Source: an uncultured Atopobium sp.
Lineage (GTDB): Bacteria; Actinomycetota; Coriobacteriia; Coriobacteriales; Atopobiaceae
Length of the DNA stretch: 8,831 nucleotides
Assembly: GCA_916720465.1 (NCBI GenBank)
Contig: CAKARF010000033.1
Coordinates: 1-8,831 of the forward strand
Direction: 5' to 3'
Of this stretch, positions 1 to 7,500 are shown one piece after another. Under the pieces are notes generated by a model that was not told the DNA's origin, did not search any database, and saw only the letters and a list, made by a program, of their open reading frames with translations. A program made the translations under genes and the position numbers. The first letter of the stretch is position 1; every line of letters starts with the position of its first letter.

Positions 1-146
1 ACCTCAACGCGAGACTCCATGAGTTTCTCGACAGCATCCCTTGCACTTGTGGCCTCAATGATTTCCTCGAGACGGCCAGTCTCCTCAAGCAAGAACCTAA
101 GCTCAGAACGGGCTGGAGCCTCGTCATCAACAATCATGGCACGCAT
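1..146 (-). CDS. LytTR-type response regulator, N-terminal part only (runs off left edge)
   Basis: This is the first 48 codons of a response regulator. The protein begins MRAMIVDDEAPARSELR, the signature start of a receiver domain: a hydrophobic first strand followed by the acidic pocket Asp7-Asp8-Glu9. The sequence EAPAR after the acidic pocket is typical of the LytR/AlgR (LytTR) class that pairs with LytS-type kinases. The phospho-acceptor Asp and the LytTR DNA-binding domain lie beyond the window, so the output domain is inferred. The start at 146 is preferred because GGGAG (156-160) lies 9 bases upstream. An in-frame ATG at 155 abuts that ribosome binding site and would add only MND. The gene begins 51 bases after the kinase stop, fitting a kinase-regulator operon. 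It presumably takes phosphate from that kinase and controls transcription. Confidence 0.85.
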   Translation of the reverse strand, partial: MRAMIVDDEAPARSELRFLLEETGRLEEIIEATSARDAVEKLMESRVE

Positions 147-197
147 GTCATTCATCTCCCAACAGCCTAATGCAGCGTTAAGCAAAACCGTTTACTA

Positions 198-1535
198 CTA
201 TGCTGTTGCCTGCAGTGCCGCACCTGCAAGCTTGAGTGTCACGCACGTACCCTGGCCTGGCTTAGACATGATTTCCATGCCAGATCCAGTGGCGTAGAAG
301 CGTTCAACTCGCTCAGCTACGTTCTTAATGGCAATGCCCGTGCCCCCATTTCTCCCCGAAGAATCCTGCGGGGTAGGACCTTGGCCATTAAGCAAGCGAT
401 AAACAGTCTCTTCATCCATTCCAAGACCATCATCAGCAACAGATATAAGAATATCATCTTCGTCGCGTGCGACGTGGATGTCAATATGGAGGGTTCCTTC
501 ATCTTTCATGGCGTGCCTCACGGCATTCTCAACAATAGGCTGAATCAAAAAAGACGGAACCTGAACGTCTTCGCACCCCTCATCGACATGCTCAGACTCT
601 TGAATACGTTCTTCTCCAAAACGAGTTTTCTCAATTGTCAAATACCTACGTGTTTGTGTCAATTCCTGCGAAAGTGGAATAAGCGCACCTTGAGAGCTCT
701 CGAGCGTACGGCGATAAAACACAGAGAACTCACGAAGTAAGTCGCGTGCCTTATTGGGGTTTGTGCGCGTAAGAGATGCAATGGTATTAAGTGTATTGAA
801 CAAGAAGTGTGGATTAATCTGCGCTTGCAGAGCCTTGACCTCTGCTCGAGCAGTCAACTCTGCCTGACGGTCAAGCTCGTACGAGGAAAGCTGCGTGGAG
901 AGAAGCTCGCCCAAGCCCTCTGCGATTGCCAGCTGTGTGCGATCAATCTCAATACCGCGACGATAATAGAGCTTGATTGTACCAACCGTGCGATCTTGAA
1001 CAATCAGTGGAACAATGATGCCAAAGGAGCTACCGCCGTTGCCAAAGCCACCTCGTCTTTGTAGCACCTGCTGACGGCTATCTACCGAGACAAACGTCTC
1101 CATGCGGCCACTTTCCAGAACCTCAGTTACGGGGCCCACTACCTTTGAACCGGGCATATGGGAGGTTGCAATGTCTCCTTCAAAACCCAATACGTGTTCT
1201 GTATCAGTGATAGAGATAGCAGCAGCAGAGGTTTCTGAAAGCAATAACGTGCAGATGGTTGGCGCTGTTTCTTGTGATAATCCACCGCGTAACGTTTTAA
1301 GCGTCTTAGAGGCCACCTCAAGCGTTCGCTCTGTTGCCTGAGACCTGGCGTGCTCGTTACCCGACTGAGTAGTGCCGCCAAAAACAATGACCGTGGCAAG
1401 TCCTCCGCCTGCAACGAGAGCTGCAAACAGGTTGTCTGCCATGACACTCCAAGAGAGAAGGCCCAGCAATACACAGGCGAGAATAATCAGGACTATCCTG
1501 GTTGATCTATGTATGTACTGAGCAAGTCTTTGCAT
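198..1535 (-). CDS. LytS-family sensor histidine kinase with GAF-type sensor, two membrane segments
   Basis: This 445-residue membrane histidine kinase would autophosphorylate and pass phosphate to the LytTR regulator encoded next. Two hydrophobic segments (about 14-31 and 36-54) form a short N-terminal hairpin. A GAF-like sensor follows (about 75-220), with a glycine-rich insert around 161-170. The HisK (His_kinase family) region contains INPHFLFN with the probable phospho-acceptor His243. The ATPase domain shows the N box QPIVENAVRHA (Asn337), the DDGLGMD G1 box (368-374) and GGTGIAI (397-403). Classical LytS, BtsS and YpdA carry a multi-pass 5TM-LYT domain before the GAF; here only two segments remain, so the input differs. 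The ATG follows the queT stop with a gap of only 6 bases or less, so the two are probably translationally coupled; the ribosome binding site is weak. The reading frame ends with three stops in a row (TAG TAG TAA). Confidence 0.92.
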   Translation of the reverse strand: MQRLAQYIHRSTRIVLIILACVLLGLLSWSVMADNLFAALVAGGGLATVIVFGGTTQSGNEHARSQATERTLEVASKTLKTLRGGLSQETAPTICTLLLSETSAAAISITDTEHVLGFEGDIATSHMPGSKVVGPVTEVLESGRMETFVSVDSRQQVLQRRGGFGNGGSSFGIIVPLIVQDRTVGTIKLYYRRGIEIDRTQLAIAEGLGELLSTQLSSYELDRQAELTARAEVKALQAQINPHFLFNTLNTIASLTRTNPNKARDLLREFSVFYRRTLESSQGALIPLSQELTQTRRYLTIEKTRFGEERIQESEHVDEGCEDVQVPSFLIQPIVENAVRHAMKDEGTLHIDIHVARDEDDILISVADDGLGMDEETVYRLLNGQGPTPQDSSGRNGGTGIAIKNVAERVERFYATGSGMEIMSKPGQGTCVTLKLAGAALQATA

Positions 1536-1541
1536 GGCTGT

Positions 1542-2165
1542 CTAGTTCTCGACTGATTCTGTAACAGAATCCTCAGAAGCAAGCTGCTGTGGTAAAGACG
1601 AATGCTTAAGCGCACGAGCTAAAGGAGCGCCAAGTACATAGAGGACAACGGCTTCTCCAAGTCCTGTGGTAATAAAGCCAAACAAGAACATAAGAGGATA
1701 TGAGCCATCGAGCTCAATAGTGGTAAATGGAATTGTGTAGAATCCCAAGCCCTGAAGCAAAATGGGAAGATATGCAGAAACGATTACTGCATTTGCAAGC
1801 ACAGGTCCTAGAAGTGCAAGCGGTACATTCTTCCTGTTTTTCCAGGTAAACCATGCACCAAGGGCAGTTGCCAAGGAGCCAAAGACTACGTCTAACAGCC
1901 CCAATGCACCTGTGCCAGAAATAACCATATTTGCAAGGTTAGCAATGACGCAACCAAGTGTCAGTCCTGGAATTGCATCAGCGGTAAAGAGCGCAAGAAC
2001 AACAACTGCCTCTGAAATACGGAACTGCACAGGACCCCAGGCTAGACCGCCCAAAAAGAGAAGGGTTGCAAGAGTAAGTGCTGCATAAAGAGCTGCAATG
2101 ATACCAATACGTGCAAGGCGCTGGGCGCGCTGTTTTGTTGCATAAGCTGAAGAAACCTGTGGCAA
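1542..2165 (-). CDS. queT: QueT-type queuosine precursor transporter (ECF S component)
   Basis: This 207-residue integral membrane protein belongs to the QueT family. These are substrate-binding S components of energy-coupling-factor transporters and are thought to import queuosine precursors such as preQ0 or preQ1. About six hydrophobic stretches are visible (roughly 17-40, 52-67, 68-84, 86-108, 113-140 and 155-182). Family-like motifs are QFRISEA (47-53), DVVFGSLAT (92-100) and GLGEA (168-172). A basic N-terminus (KQRAQRLAR) precedes the first helix, as expected for a cytoplasmic end. The start is TTG at 2165; AAGGGG sits 6 bases upstream and no better in-frame start is present. The protein needs EcfA and EcfT subunits, which are not in this window and are presumably shared from elsewhere. 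It precedes the sensor kinase with almost no gap. The hydrophilic tail after about 185 is not needed for transport. Substrate is inferred from family only. Confidence 0.88.
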   Translation of the reverse strand: MPQVSSAYATKQRAQRLARIGIIAALYAALTLATLLFLGGLAWGPVQFRISEAVVVLALFTADAIPGLTLGCVIANLANMVISGTGALGLLDVVFGSLATALGAWFTWKNRKNVPLALLGPVLANAVIVSAYLPILLQGLGFYTIPFTTIELDGSYPLMFLFGFITTGLGEAVVLYVLGAPLARALKHSSLPQQLASEDSVTESVEN

Positions 2166-2199
2166 AACAATCCCCTTGTTAACTCTAAAAACTTAGTTC

Positions 2200-2228
2200 A
2201 TGATACGACGAAACGCATATATGAGCAA
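2200..2228 (-). promoter_or_regulatory. Possible promoter for queT-kinase-regulator
   Basis: On the minus strand TTGCTC (2223-2228) and TATCAT (2200-2205) are separated by 17 bases. The -10 matches the sigma-70 consensus at five of six positions and the -35 at the TTG. Transcription would start near 2193, leaving a leader of about 28 bases before the queT start. It lies in the 84-base gap after gatD. I see no terminator in that gap, so read-through from murT-gatD is also possible. Confidence 0.4.
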
Positions 2229-2249
2229 ATGAGCAGCGCAGACATACGA

Positions 2250-2996
2250 TTAGTAATGCAGGTGCATTCCTGGATAGACCATCTCGCGAGCGTGCTTCTG
2301 ATATGCCGCAACCGCCTCTTCCTCAAAGGCCAGAGGGGTGTCCTCCTCGCCCGCCATATCCAAAATCCAGCGTGTGAGGTATGGGTTGAGCGGAAGCAGC
2401 GGACCAATAAGCCAGGTGGCAATAGCGTTCTTGCGACGGAAGCCCTCCAACTTGCTTTCTTTATTGATGCCAAATCCAACCTTATTCTTAAGGAAGTAGC
2501 AGTTAGAGTTATCTCCCTCGGTAAGCGTGAACTGCATCTTAAAGCCCACAACAGTAAAGGGTTCTTTGCCGTTACCAGGATCAAACTCTCCCACCTGAAC
2601 GTCGTGGAAACGCTGGGGCATATAGCGAGTGGTCACAAAATTGAAGAGACCCAAGCCCTCAATCTCTGAGCCGTCAGGATTGACGATTTTCTGGCCAAAA
2701 AGCTCTGAAGCATTACCGGCAAACAGCATAGGAACGCCCTGATCGGCCAGCTCTGCAAGCCTATCCTTGTAAGGCATAAGGCGAGAAATAATAAGCTCTT
2801 GCTGGGCTTCTGTCATGCCGCCCATGATGATTGCCGACGGCGTGTTGTCAACAAAGTAAGGCGTTGCCGCGTGAGAAGTGTATACGAAGTTCTCTTTTGG
2901 AAGGCAGGCCTCCAGGTAGAGAGCGTTTCCGTTGTCTCCACCCTGGTTACCGTACTCTGGATAGAGAATCTCAATCTTAGTTGCTGGATTACTCAT
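2250..2996 (-). CDS. gatD: GatD-like class I amidotransferase subunit lacking the catalytic Cys and His
   Basis: This 248-residue protein has the length and fold signature of GatD, the glutaminase partner of MurT that supplies ammonia for amidating D-glutamate of lipid II. Conserved stretches include GNQGGDNGNAL (16-26), the GGMT region (59-62), NPDGSEIEGLGLF (106-118) and LIGPLLPLNP (196-205). However, the nucleophile elbow ICGGYQ of S. aureus GatD reads AGNASE (93-98), putting Gly94 where Cys94 should be. The GTYLHGP motif carrying His189 reads ATWLIGP (193-199), with Ile197 in its place. The only cysteines are Cys31 and Cys166, away from the active site. The frame is intact, so this is not a decayed gene; it is probably a non-hydrolysing scaffold or regulatory subunit. 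It overlaps murT by 8 bases (ATGAGTAA), with GGAGG 6 bases before its ATG. Family assignment is firm; loss of glutaminase activity is inferred from residues. Confidence 0.87.
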   Translation of the reverse strand: MSNPATKIEILYPEYGNQGGDNGNALYLEACLPKENFVYTSHAATPYFVDNTPSAIIMGGMTEAQQELIISRLMPYKDRLAELADQGVPMLFAGNASELFGQKIVNPDGSEIEGLGLFNFVTTRYMPQRFHDVQVGEFDPGNGKEPFTVVGFKMQFTLTEGDNSNCYFLKNKVGFGINKESKLEGFRRKNAIATWLIGPLLPLNPYLTRWILDMAGEEDTPLAFEEEAVAAYQKHAREMVYPGMHLHY

Positions 2997-4413
2997 GGGA
3001 GGCCTCCATCTGTTTCAAGCGCTCAATGATACGGTTTCTGCTGATATCACCAATGCCGCCGTTGTAGAGGCCGTGTGCATAGAAAACGTGCTGGCAAGCA
3101 TTAAGATCAACCAGATCAGCTGTCTCTTCTGGAGAGTTTGCTACAAAGGTCTTAGCTGGATCAATATCCGCAAGCCTGAGCCTAAGCTGCAGGTCAAGCG
3201 ATGTATCACCGTAAATAATGACCTGCTTAACGCTTGGGTCTTGCAAGAACTCAAAGTCAGTCTGGTAGTACCAACCAATGTACTCTGTCTGGTCTTTTGC
3301 TTTTGCCATATATGCATCGGCAATCATGATGATGATTGCCTTATCACCTGGCTGTTTGCGCAGGATATCAATAGTAACGGAAGTAGCCGTGTCATTCTCG
3401 CCCTTAGAGGCCATGCTAATAAGGCGACGACCGTTGTAGTCAATCTCGTTATACCTGGAAGAAGCGATGTTAACGCGCTGCAAGGACGCTGCGATAGTTG
3501 CAGGTGCAAGACCCATCTCGCGTGCGGTAACAATGGCTACAAACAGGTTGTAGAGGTTAACAATCGAGTAGCTGTTGAGCTTGTACTCGTATGTTGGTGC
3601 GCCCTCGTGGCAGTGCTCCTTGACCACAAACTTGCCGGTTGCTGGATCAACCGAGATAACCTCGTAGTCAGGCGTTGGATTGGTATAGCCACACTCTTCG
3701 CAGGTCGCATGGCCAAGATGCCTGAGGTGTGCGTAATCCCACTTGAGTTTGCCGCCACATTTGGGGCATGCAGTAAGGTCCGAAACAATGCCTACTGGCT
3801 CTGCAGTATCTTCTGCCAGCCTTGCGATGGAGTAATACGTACGATGAGTGCACTGAGGGGCAAGTCTGCAGCTAATCATGTCGTCTGCGTTCAAAATCAG
3901 ATGAGTTGAAGCAGGAATGCCCTTATCCATAACGTCAAACACGTAGTCTGGAGTTGCACTACGAGAGAACGTATCGCGGAACAGATTAGTAACAGACAAA
4001 ATATCAGGCTGCAGATACGGGAAAATACGAGGTCCCGAGAGCTCATCGAACTCCATAACTGCAAGCTTAGTCTTTGAGGTGCCCTTCCACGTGGCGTTCT
4101 TTGCAAACGAACTTGCAAAACCGCTGGAAATATTACCGCCAACGCGGTTGGTAACGGTCTGATAGCCATTATCAGCGAGAAGATCGTTGAGCAGGTTGTT
4201 GGTGGTTGTCTTACCGTTTGTGCCAGTGATAAAGACAATCTGCTCTGGCTTAGCAATGTCTCCCAAAAATGCAGGATCAATGCCCTCGGCGATAAAACCT
4301 GGCAGCGTTCCACCCTCATGGTTAGTCAATTTAAGTGCTGCAAGCGTTGCTTTAGCAGCGAGAAAAGCTACAGGAAATAGTCTGCTCTTTTTTTGTGCCA
4401 CAGTAACTCCCAT
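2989..4413 (-). CDS. murT: MurT-like Mur ligase (DUF1727), divergent C-terminal domain
   Basis: This 474-residue Mur ligase is the catalytic partner of GatD. MurT uses ATP to activate the D-glutamate alpha-carboxyl of lipid II for amidation at the inner membrane face. The central domain has the P-loop ITGTNGKTTT (62-71), VMEFDE (119-124), NLFRDTF (143-149) and LILNADD (172-178). An inserted zinc ribbon has Cys216, Cys219, Cys238 and Cys241 (CPKC...CEEC). The C-terminal domain (about 325-474) is divergent. The family's ADGRDTSWIYDADFE stretch corresponds to AKDQTEYIGWYYQTDFE, placing Tyr378 where S. aureus has Asp349, and NLAKNPAG corresponds to SMASKGEN. It is about 30-40 residues longer than S. 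aureus MurT. ATG at 4413 is chosen; a TTG at 4422 is possible, and a GTG at 4401 has the best ribosome binding site (GGGAG, 5-base spacing). Its stop overlaps the gatD start. Family certain, exact substrate uncertain. Confidence 0.88.
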   Translation of the reverse strand: MGVTVAQKKSRLFPVAFLAAKATLAALKLTNHEGGTLPGFIAEGIDPAFLGDIAKPEQIVFITGTNGKTTTNNLLNDLLADNGYQTVTNRVGGNISSGFASSFAKNATWKGTSKTKLAVMEFDELSGPRIFPYLQPDILSVTNLFRDTFSRSATPDYVFDVMDKGIPASTHLILNADDMISCRLAPQCTHRTYYSIARLAEDTAEPVGIVSDLTACPKCGGKLKWDYAHLRHLGHATCEECGYTNPTPDYEVISVDPATGKFVVKEHCHEGAPTYEYKLNSYSIVNLYNLFVAIVTAREMGLAPATIAASLQRVNIASSRYNEIDYNGRRLISMASKGENDTATSVTIDILRKQPGDKAIIIMIADAYMAKAKDQTEYIGWYYQTDFEFLQDPSVKQVIIYGDTSLDLQLRLRLADIDPAKTFVANSPEETADLVDLNACQHVFYAHGLYNGGIGDISRNRIIERLKQMEASHE

Positions 4414-4431
4414 CGTGAGCAAAGTCTCTCT

Positions 4432-4460
4432 AGTTTATCACCTCGCGAGAAGAGCTTGAA
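4432..4460 (-). promoter_or_regulatory. Probable extended -10 promoter for murT-gatD
   Basis: The minus strand carries TTCAAG (4455-4460), a 17-base spacer and TAAACT (4432-4437), the latter preceded by TG one base upstream, which makes an extended -10 element (TGATAAACT). It sits just downstream of the nifJ terminator and upstream of murT, where a promoter is needed. Transcription would begin near 4425, giving a very short leader; this favours the ATG at 4413 or GTG at 4401 over the TTG at 4422 as murT start. Confidence 0.42.
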
Positions 4461-4491
4461 GAACAGAGGGTCTCTCGCCAAAAATGCTGCA

Positions 4492-4525
4492 TAAAAAAGC
4501 CGAGCCAGGGTATCCTGGCTCGGCT
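4492..4525 (-). terminator. Intrinsic terminator of nifJ
   Basis: A perfect 12-bp stem, AGCCGAGCCAGG (4498-4509) with CCTGGCTCGGCT (4514-4525), has a 4-base loop and is followed on the minus strand by six T residues (4493-4498, the first shared with the stem). It begins 24 bases after the nifJ stop codon. No comparable T-run lies on the plus-strand side, so it acts on minus-strand transcripts. It separates nifJ from murT-gatD. Confidence 0.95.
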
Positions 4526-4549
4526 GAAGCTACGTGAAAGTAAGTTGCC

Positions 4550-7500
4550 TTACTCCTCAGGCTGCTCCTTCTTCTCTGCTGCGTAGAGCTCGGAGAGGCG
4601 TACAAGGTGATCGTAGCGAGCCATTGCGGCTTCCTCGTTCTCCTTGAAGAGCTTCTCTGCGTGCTCTGGGAACTCGCGGGTGAGTCGGCTGTAACGAGCC
4701 TCGTTCATCAGGAACTCCTGGTAGCCACCCTTAGGTGCCTTGGAGTCAAGCGTGAACTTCTTACCTGCTGGTGCAGATGGGTTGAAGCGATAGAGGTTCC
4801 AGTAGCCGGTCTCGACTGCCTTCTTCATCTCCTCCTGTGCGTGAGCCATGCCGCCCTTGATGGAGTGCATCTCGCATGGGGAGTAACCGATGATGAGGGA
4901 TGGACCTGGATAAGCCTCTGCCTCAGCAATTGCCTTGAGAGTCTGCTGGAGGTTTGCGCCCATGGAAACCTGAGCAACATAGACGTAACCATAGGTCATT
5001 GCAATCTCAGCAAGGTTCTTCTGCTTGATGTCCTTACCAGCTGCTGCGAACTGTGCAACCTGGCCAAGACGGGAAGCCTTAGAAGACTGACCACCAGTGT
5101 TGGAGTAAACCTCAGTATCGAAGACAAAGACGTTGATATCCTCGCCAGAAGCAAGAACGTGGTCAAGGCCACCGAAGCCGATGTCGTATGCCCAACCGTC
5201 GCCACCGAAGATCCAGAAGGACTTCTTGGTGAGGAAGCTCTTGTTAGCAAGGATTTCCTTAGCTGCTGGAAGATCAGACTTAGCAAGCTCAACTACGAAA
5301 GTCTTAGAAGCTTCCTTGGAGAGAGCTGCGTCGTTAACGGACTCAATCCATGCCTTAGCAGCATCCTTGAGGTCCTGAGATGCGCCGTCCTCATCGACAA
5401 GCTGCTGAGCAAGCTCCAGGAGACGCTTCTGCTGTGCCTGGTGACCAAGCATCAGACCCATACCGTGCTCTGCGTTGTCCTCAAAGAGGGAGTTGTTCCA
5501 TGCTGGACCGTGACCATTTGCATCGGTAGTAAATGGTGAGCAGGAAGCTGGGTTACCCCAAATTGAGGAGCAACCAGTTGCGTTGGAGATGAACATACGA
5601 TCGCCGAAGAGCTGAGTAACCAGGCGGCCGTAGCTGGTCTCAGCGCAGCCTGCGCAGGAACCGGAGAACTCAAGAAGAGGCTTCTTGAACTGAGATGCCT
5701 TGACGTTGTTAGCGACAAGCTCGGTCTTCTCGGAGACGTGGTTGACTGCGTAGTCAAAGATCTCCTGCTTGGACTCCTGCTCCTCGATTGGCTTCATGGT
5801 CAGAGCATCTGCAGGGCAGATGTAGACGCAGTTGGAGCAACCGGTACAGTCGAGCTGAGAAACTGCAATCTCAAACTTGTAGCCCTTAGCCTTAGGACCA
5901 ACGGCATCCTTGAACTGGGACTGTGCTGGTGCAGCAGCAACCTCTTCGTCGGTAAGGACGAATGGACGAATGACTGCGTGTGGGCAGACATAAGCGCACT
6001 GGTTACACTGAATGCACTTCTCGACGTTCCACTCAGGAACAACAACAGCAATGCCGCGCTTCTCGTAAGCAGCAGCACCAAGCTCAAACTGGCCATCAAC
6101 GTGGTTCTTAAATGCAGAAACAGGAAGTGCGTCACCCTCCATACGAGAGACTGGAGTCATGATGTCGCGAACCTGCTTTAGCAGAGCCTCACGGCCCTCA
6201 AGGGTGATTGTGCTTGGAGCATCCTCTGCAGTAGCCCAATCAGCAGGAATCTCAATCTTAGTAAATGCAGTAGCACCAGCGTCGATTGCCTTGTGGTTCA
6301 TATCGACGACGTTCTGGCCCTTCTTCAGGTAAGAGTGGGTTGCAGCATCCTTCATGTACTGGAGTGCGTCTGCCTCTGGAAGAACCTTTGCAAGAGCAAA
6401 GAATGCGGACTGAAGAATGGTGTTGGTGCGCTTACCCATACCAATTTCCTTGGCAAGGTCAATTGCATTGATCAGATAAACATTGATGTTGTTCTTTGCA
6501 ATGTAGCGCTTTGCCTCTGCTGGCAAGTGGTGTGCAAACTCCTCTGCATCCCACTGGCAGTTAACCAAGAAGGTACCGCCAGGCTTGACGTCGCGGACCA
6601 TCTTGTAGCCCTTGATGATGTATGCAGGAACGTGGCATGCAACAAAGTCTGCCTTGGTGACATAGTAAGGAGAACGGATCTTGTGATCACCGAAGCGCAG
6701 GTGGCTGATGGTGATTCCGCCGGTCTTCTTGGAGTCATACTGGAAGTATGCCTGAACATATTTATCAGTGTGGTCACCAATAATCTTAATGGAGTTCTTG
6801 TTAGCACCAACGGTACCGTCACCGCCGATACCCCAGAACTTGCACTCAATGGTGCCCTCAGCTGCAGTGTTAGGAGCCTCAGGATCCTCTGGGAGAGACA
6901 GGTTGGTAACATCGTCGACAATACCAACGGTGAACTCACGCTGAGGAGCATCCTTCTTGAGCTCCTCGAAGATTGCGAATGCAGATGATGGTGGGGTGTC
7001 CTTGGAACCAAGGCCATAACGACCGCCAACAACCTTAATGCCTGTACGACCAGCCTCATAGAGAGAAGAAACAACGTCTTCGTAGAGAGGCTCACCAACG
7101 GAACCTGGCTCCTTGGTGCGGTCGAGAACAGCAATCTTCTTGACGGACTCAGGAAGAACGTCAACAAAGTGCTTTACAGAGAATGGACGATAGAGACGGA
7201 CCTTAACCAGACCGACCTTCTCGCCATGAGCGTTCAGGTAATCGATAACCTCTTCGAGGGTATCGCAGAAGGAACCCATGCAGATAACAACGCGATCAGC
7301 GTCTTCTGCACCGTAGTAGTTGAACAGACCGTAGTCAGTACCAAGCTTAGCGTTGATCTGGTTCATGTAGTCTTCAACAACTGCTGGCAGCTGGTTATAA
7401 ACCTCGTTGCATGCCTCGCGGTGCTGGAAGAAGATGTCACCGTTCTCGTGGGAACCACGGCTTGATGGATGCTCTGGGTTCAGTGCGTGATCACGGAATG

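Noticed and set aside
2166..2249. preQ1 riboswitch upstream of queT
   Set aside because: An ACTAAG-like stretch is present, but I could not find the stem-loop and A-rich tail of preQ1-I or the pseudoknot layout of preQ1-II.
2995..3909. 304-residue open frame on the plus strand
   Set aside because: It is antisense to murT, low in recognisable motifs, and the minus-strand gene over it has an unmistakable family signature.
4607..5539. 310-residue open frame on the plus strand
   Set aside because: It lies wholly antisense to nifJ. The codon bias of that gene removes stops from the opposite strand; the translation is rich in Leu, Cys and Val and has no recognisable motif. The same applies to 6293-6988 and 7469-8008.
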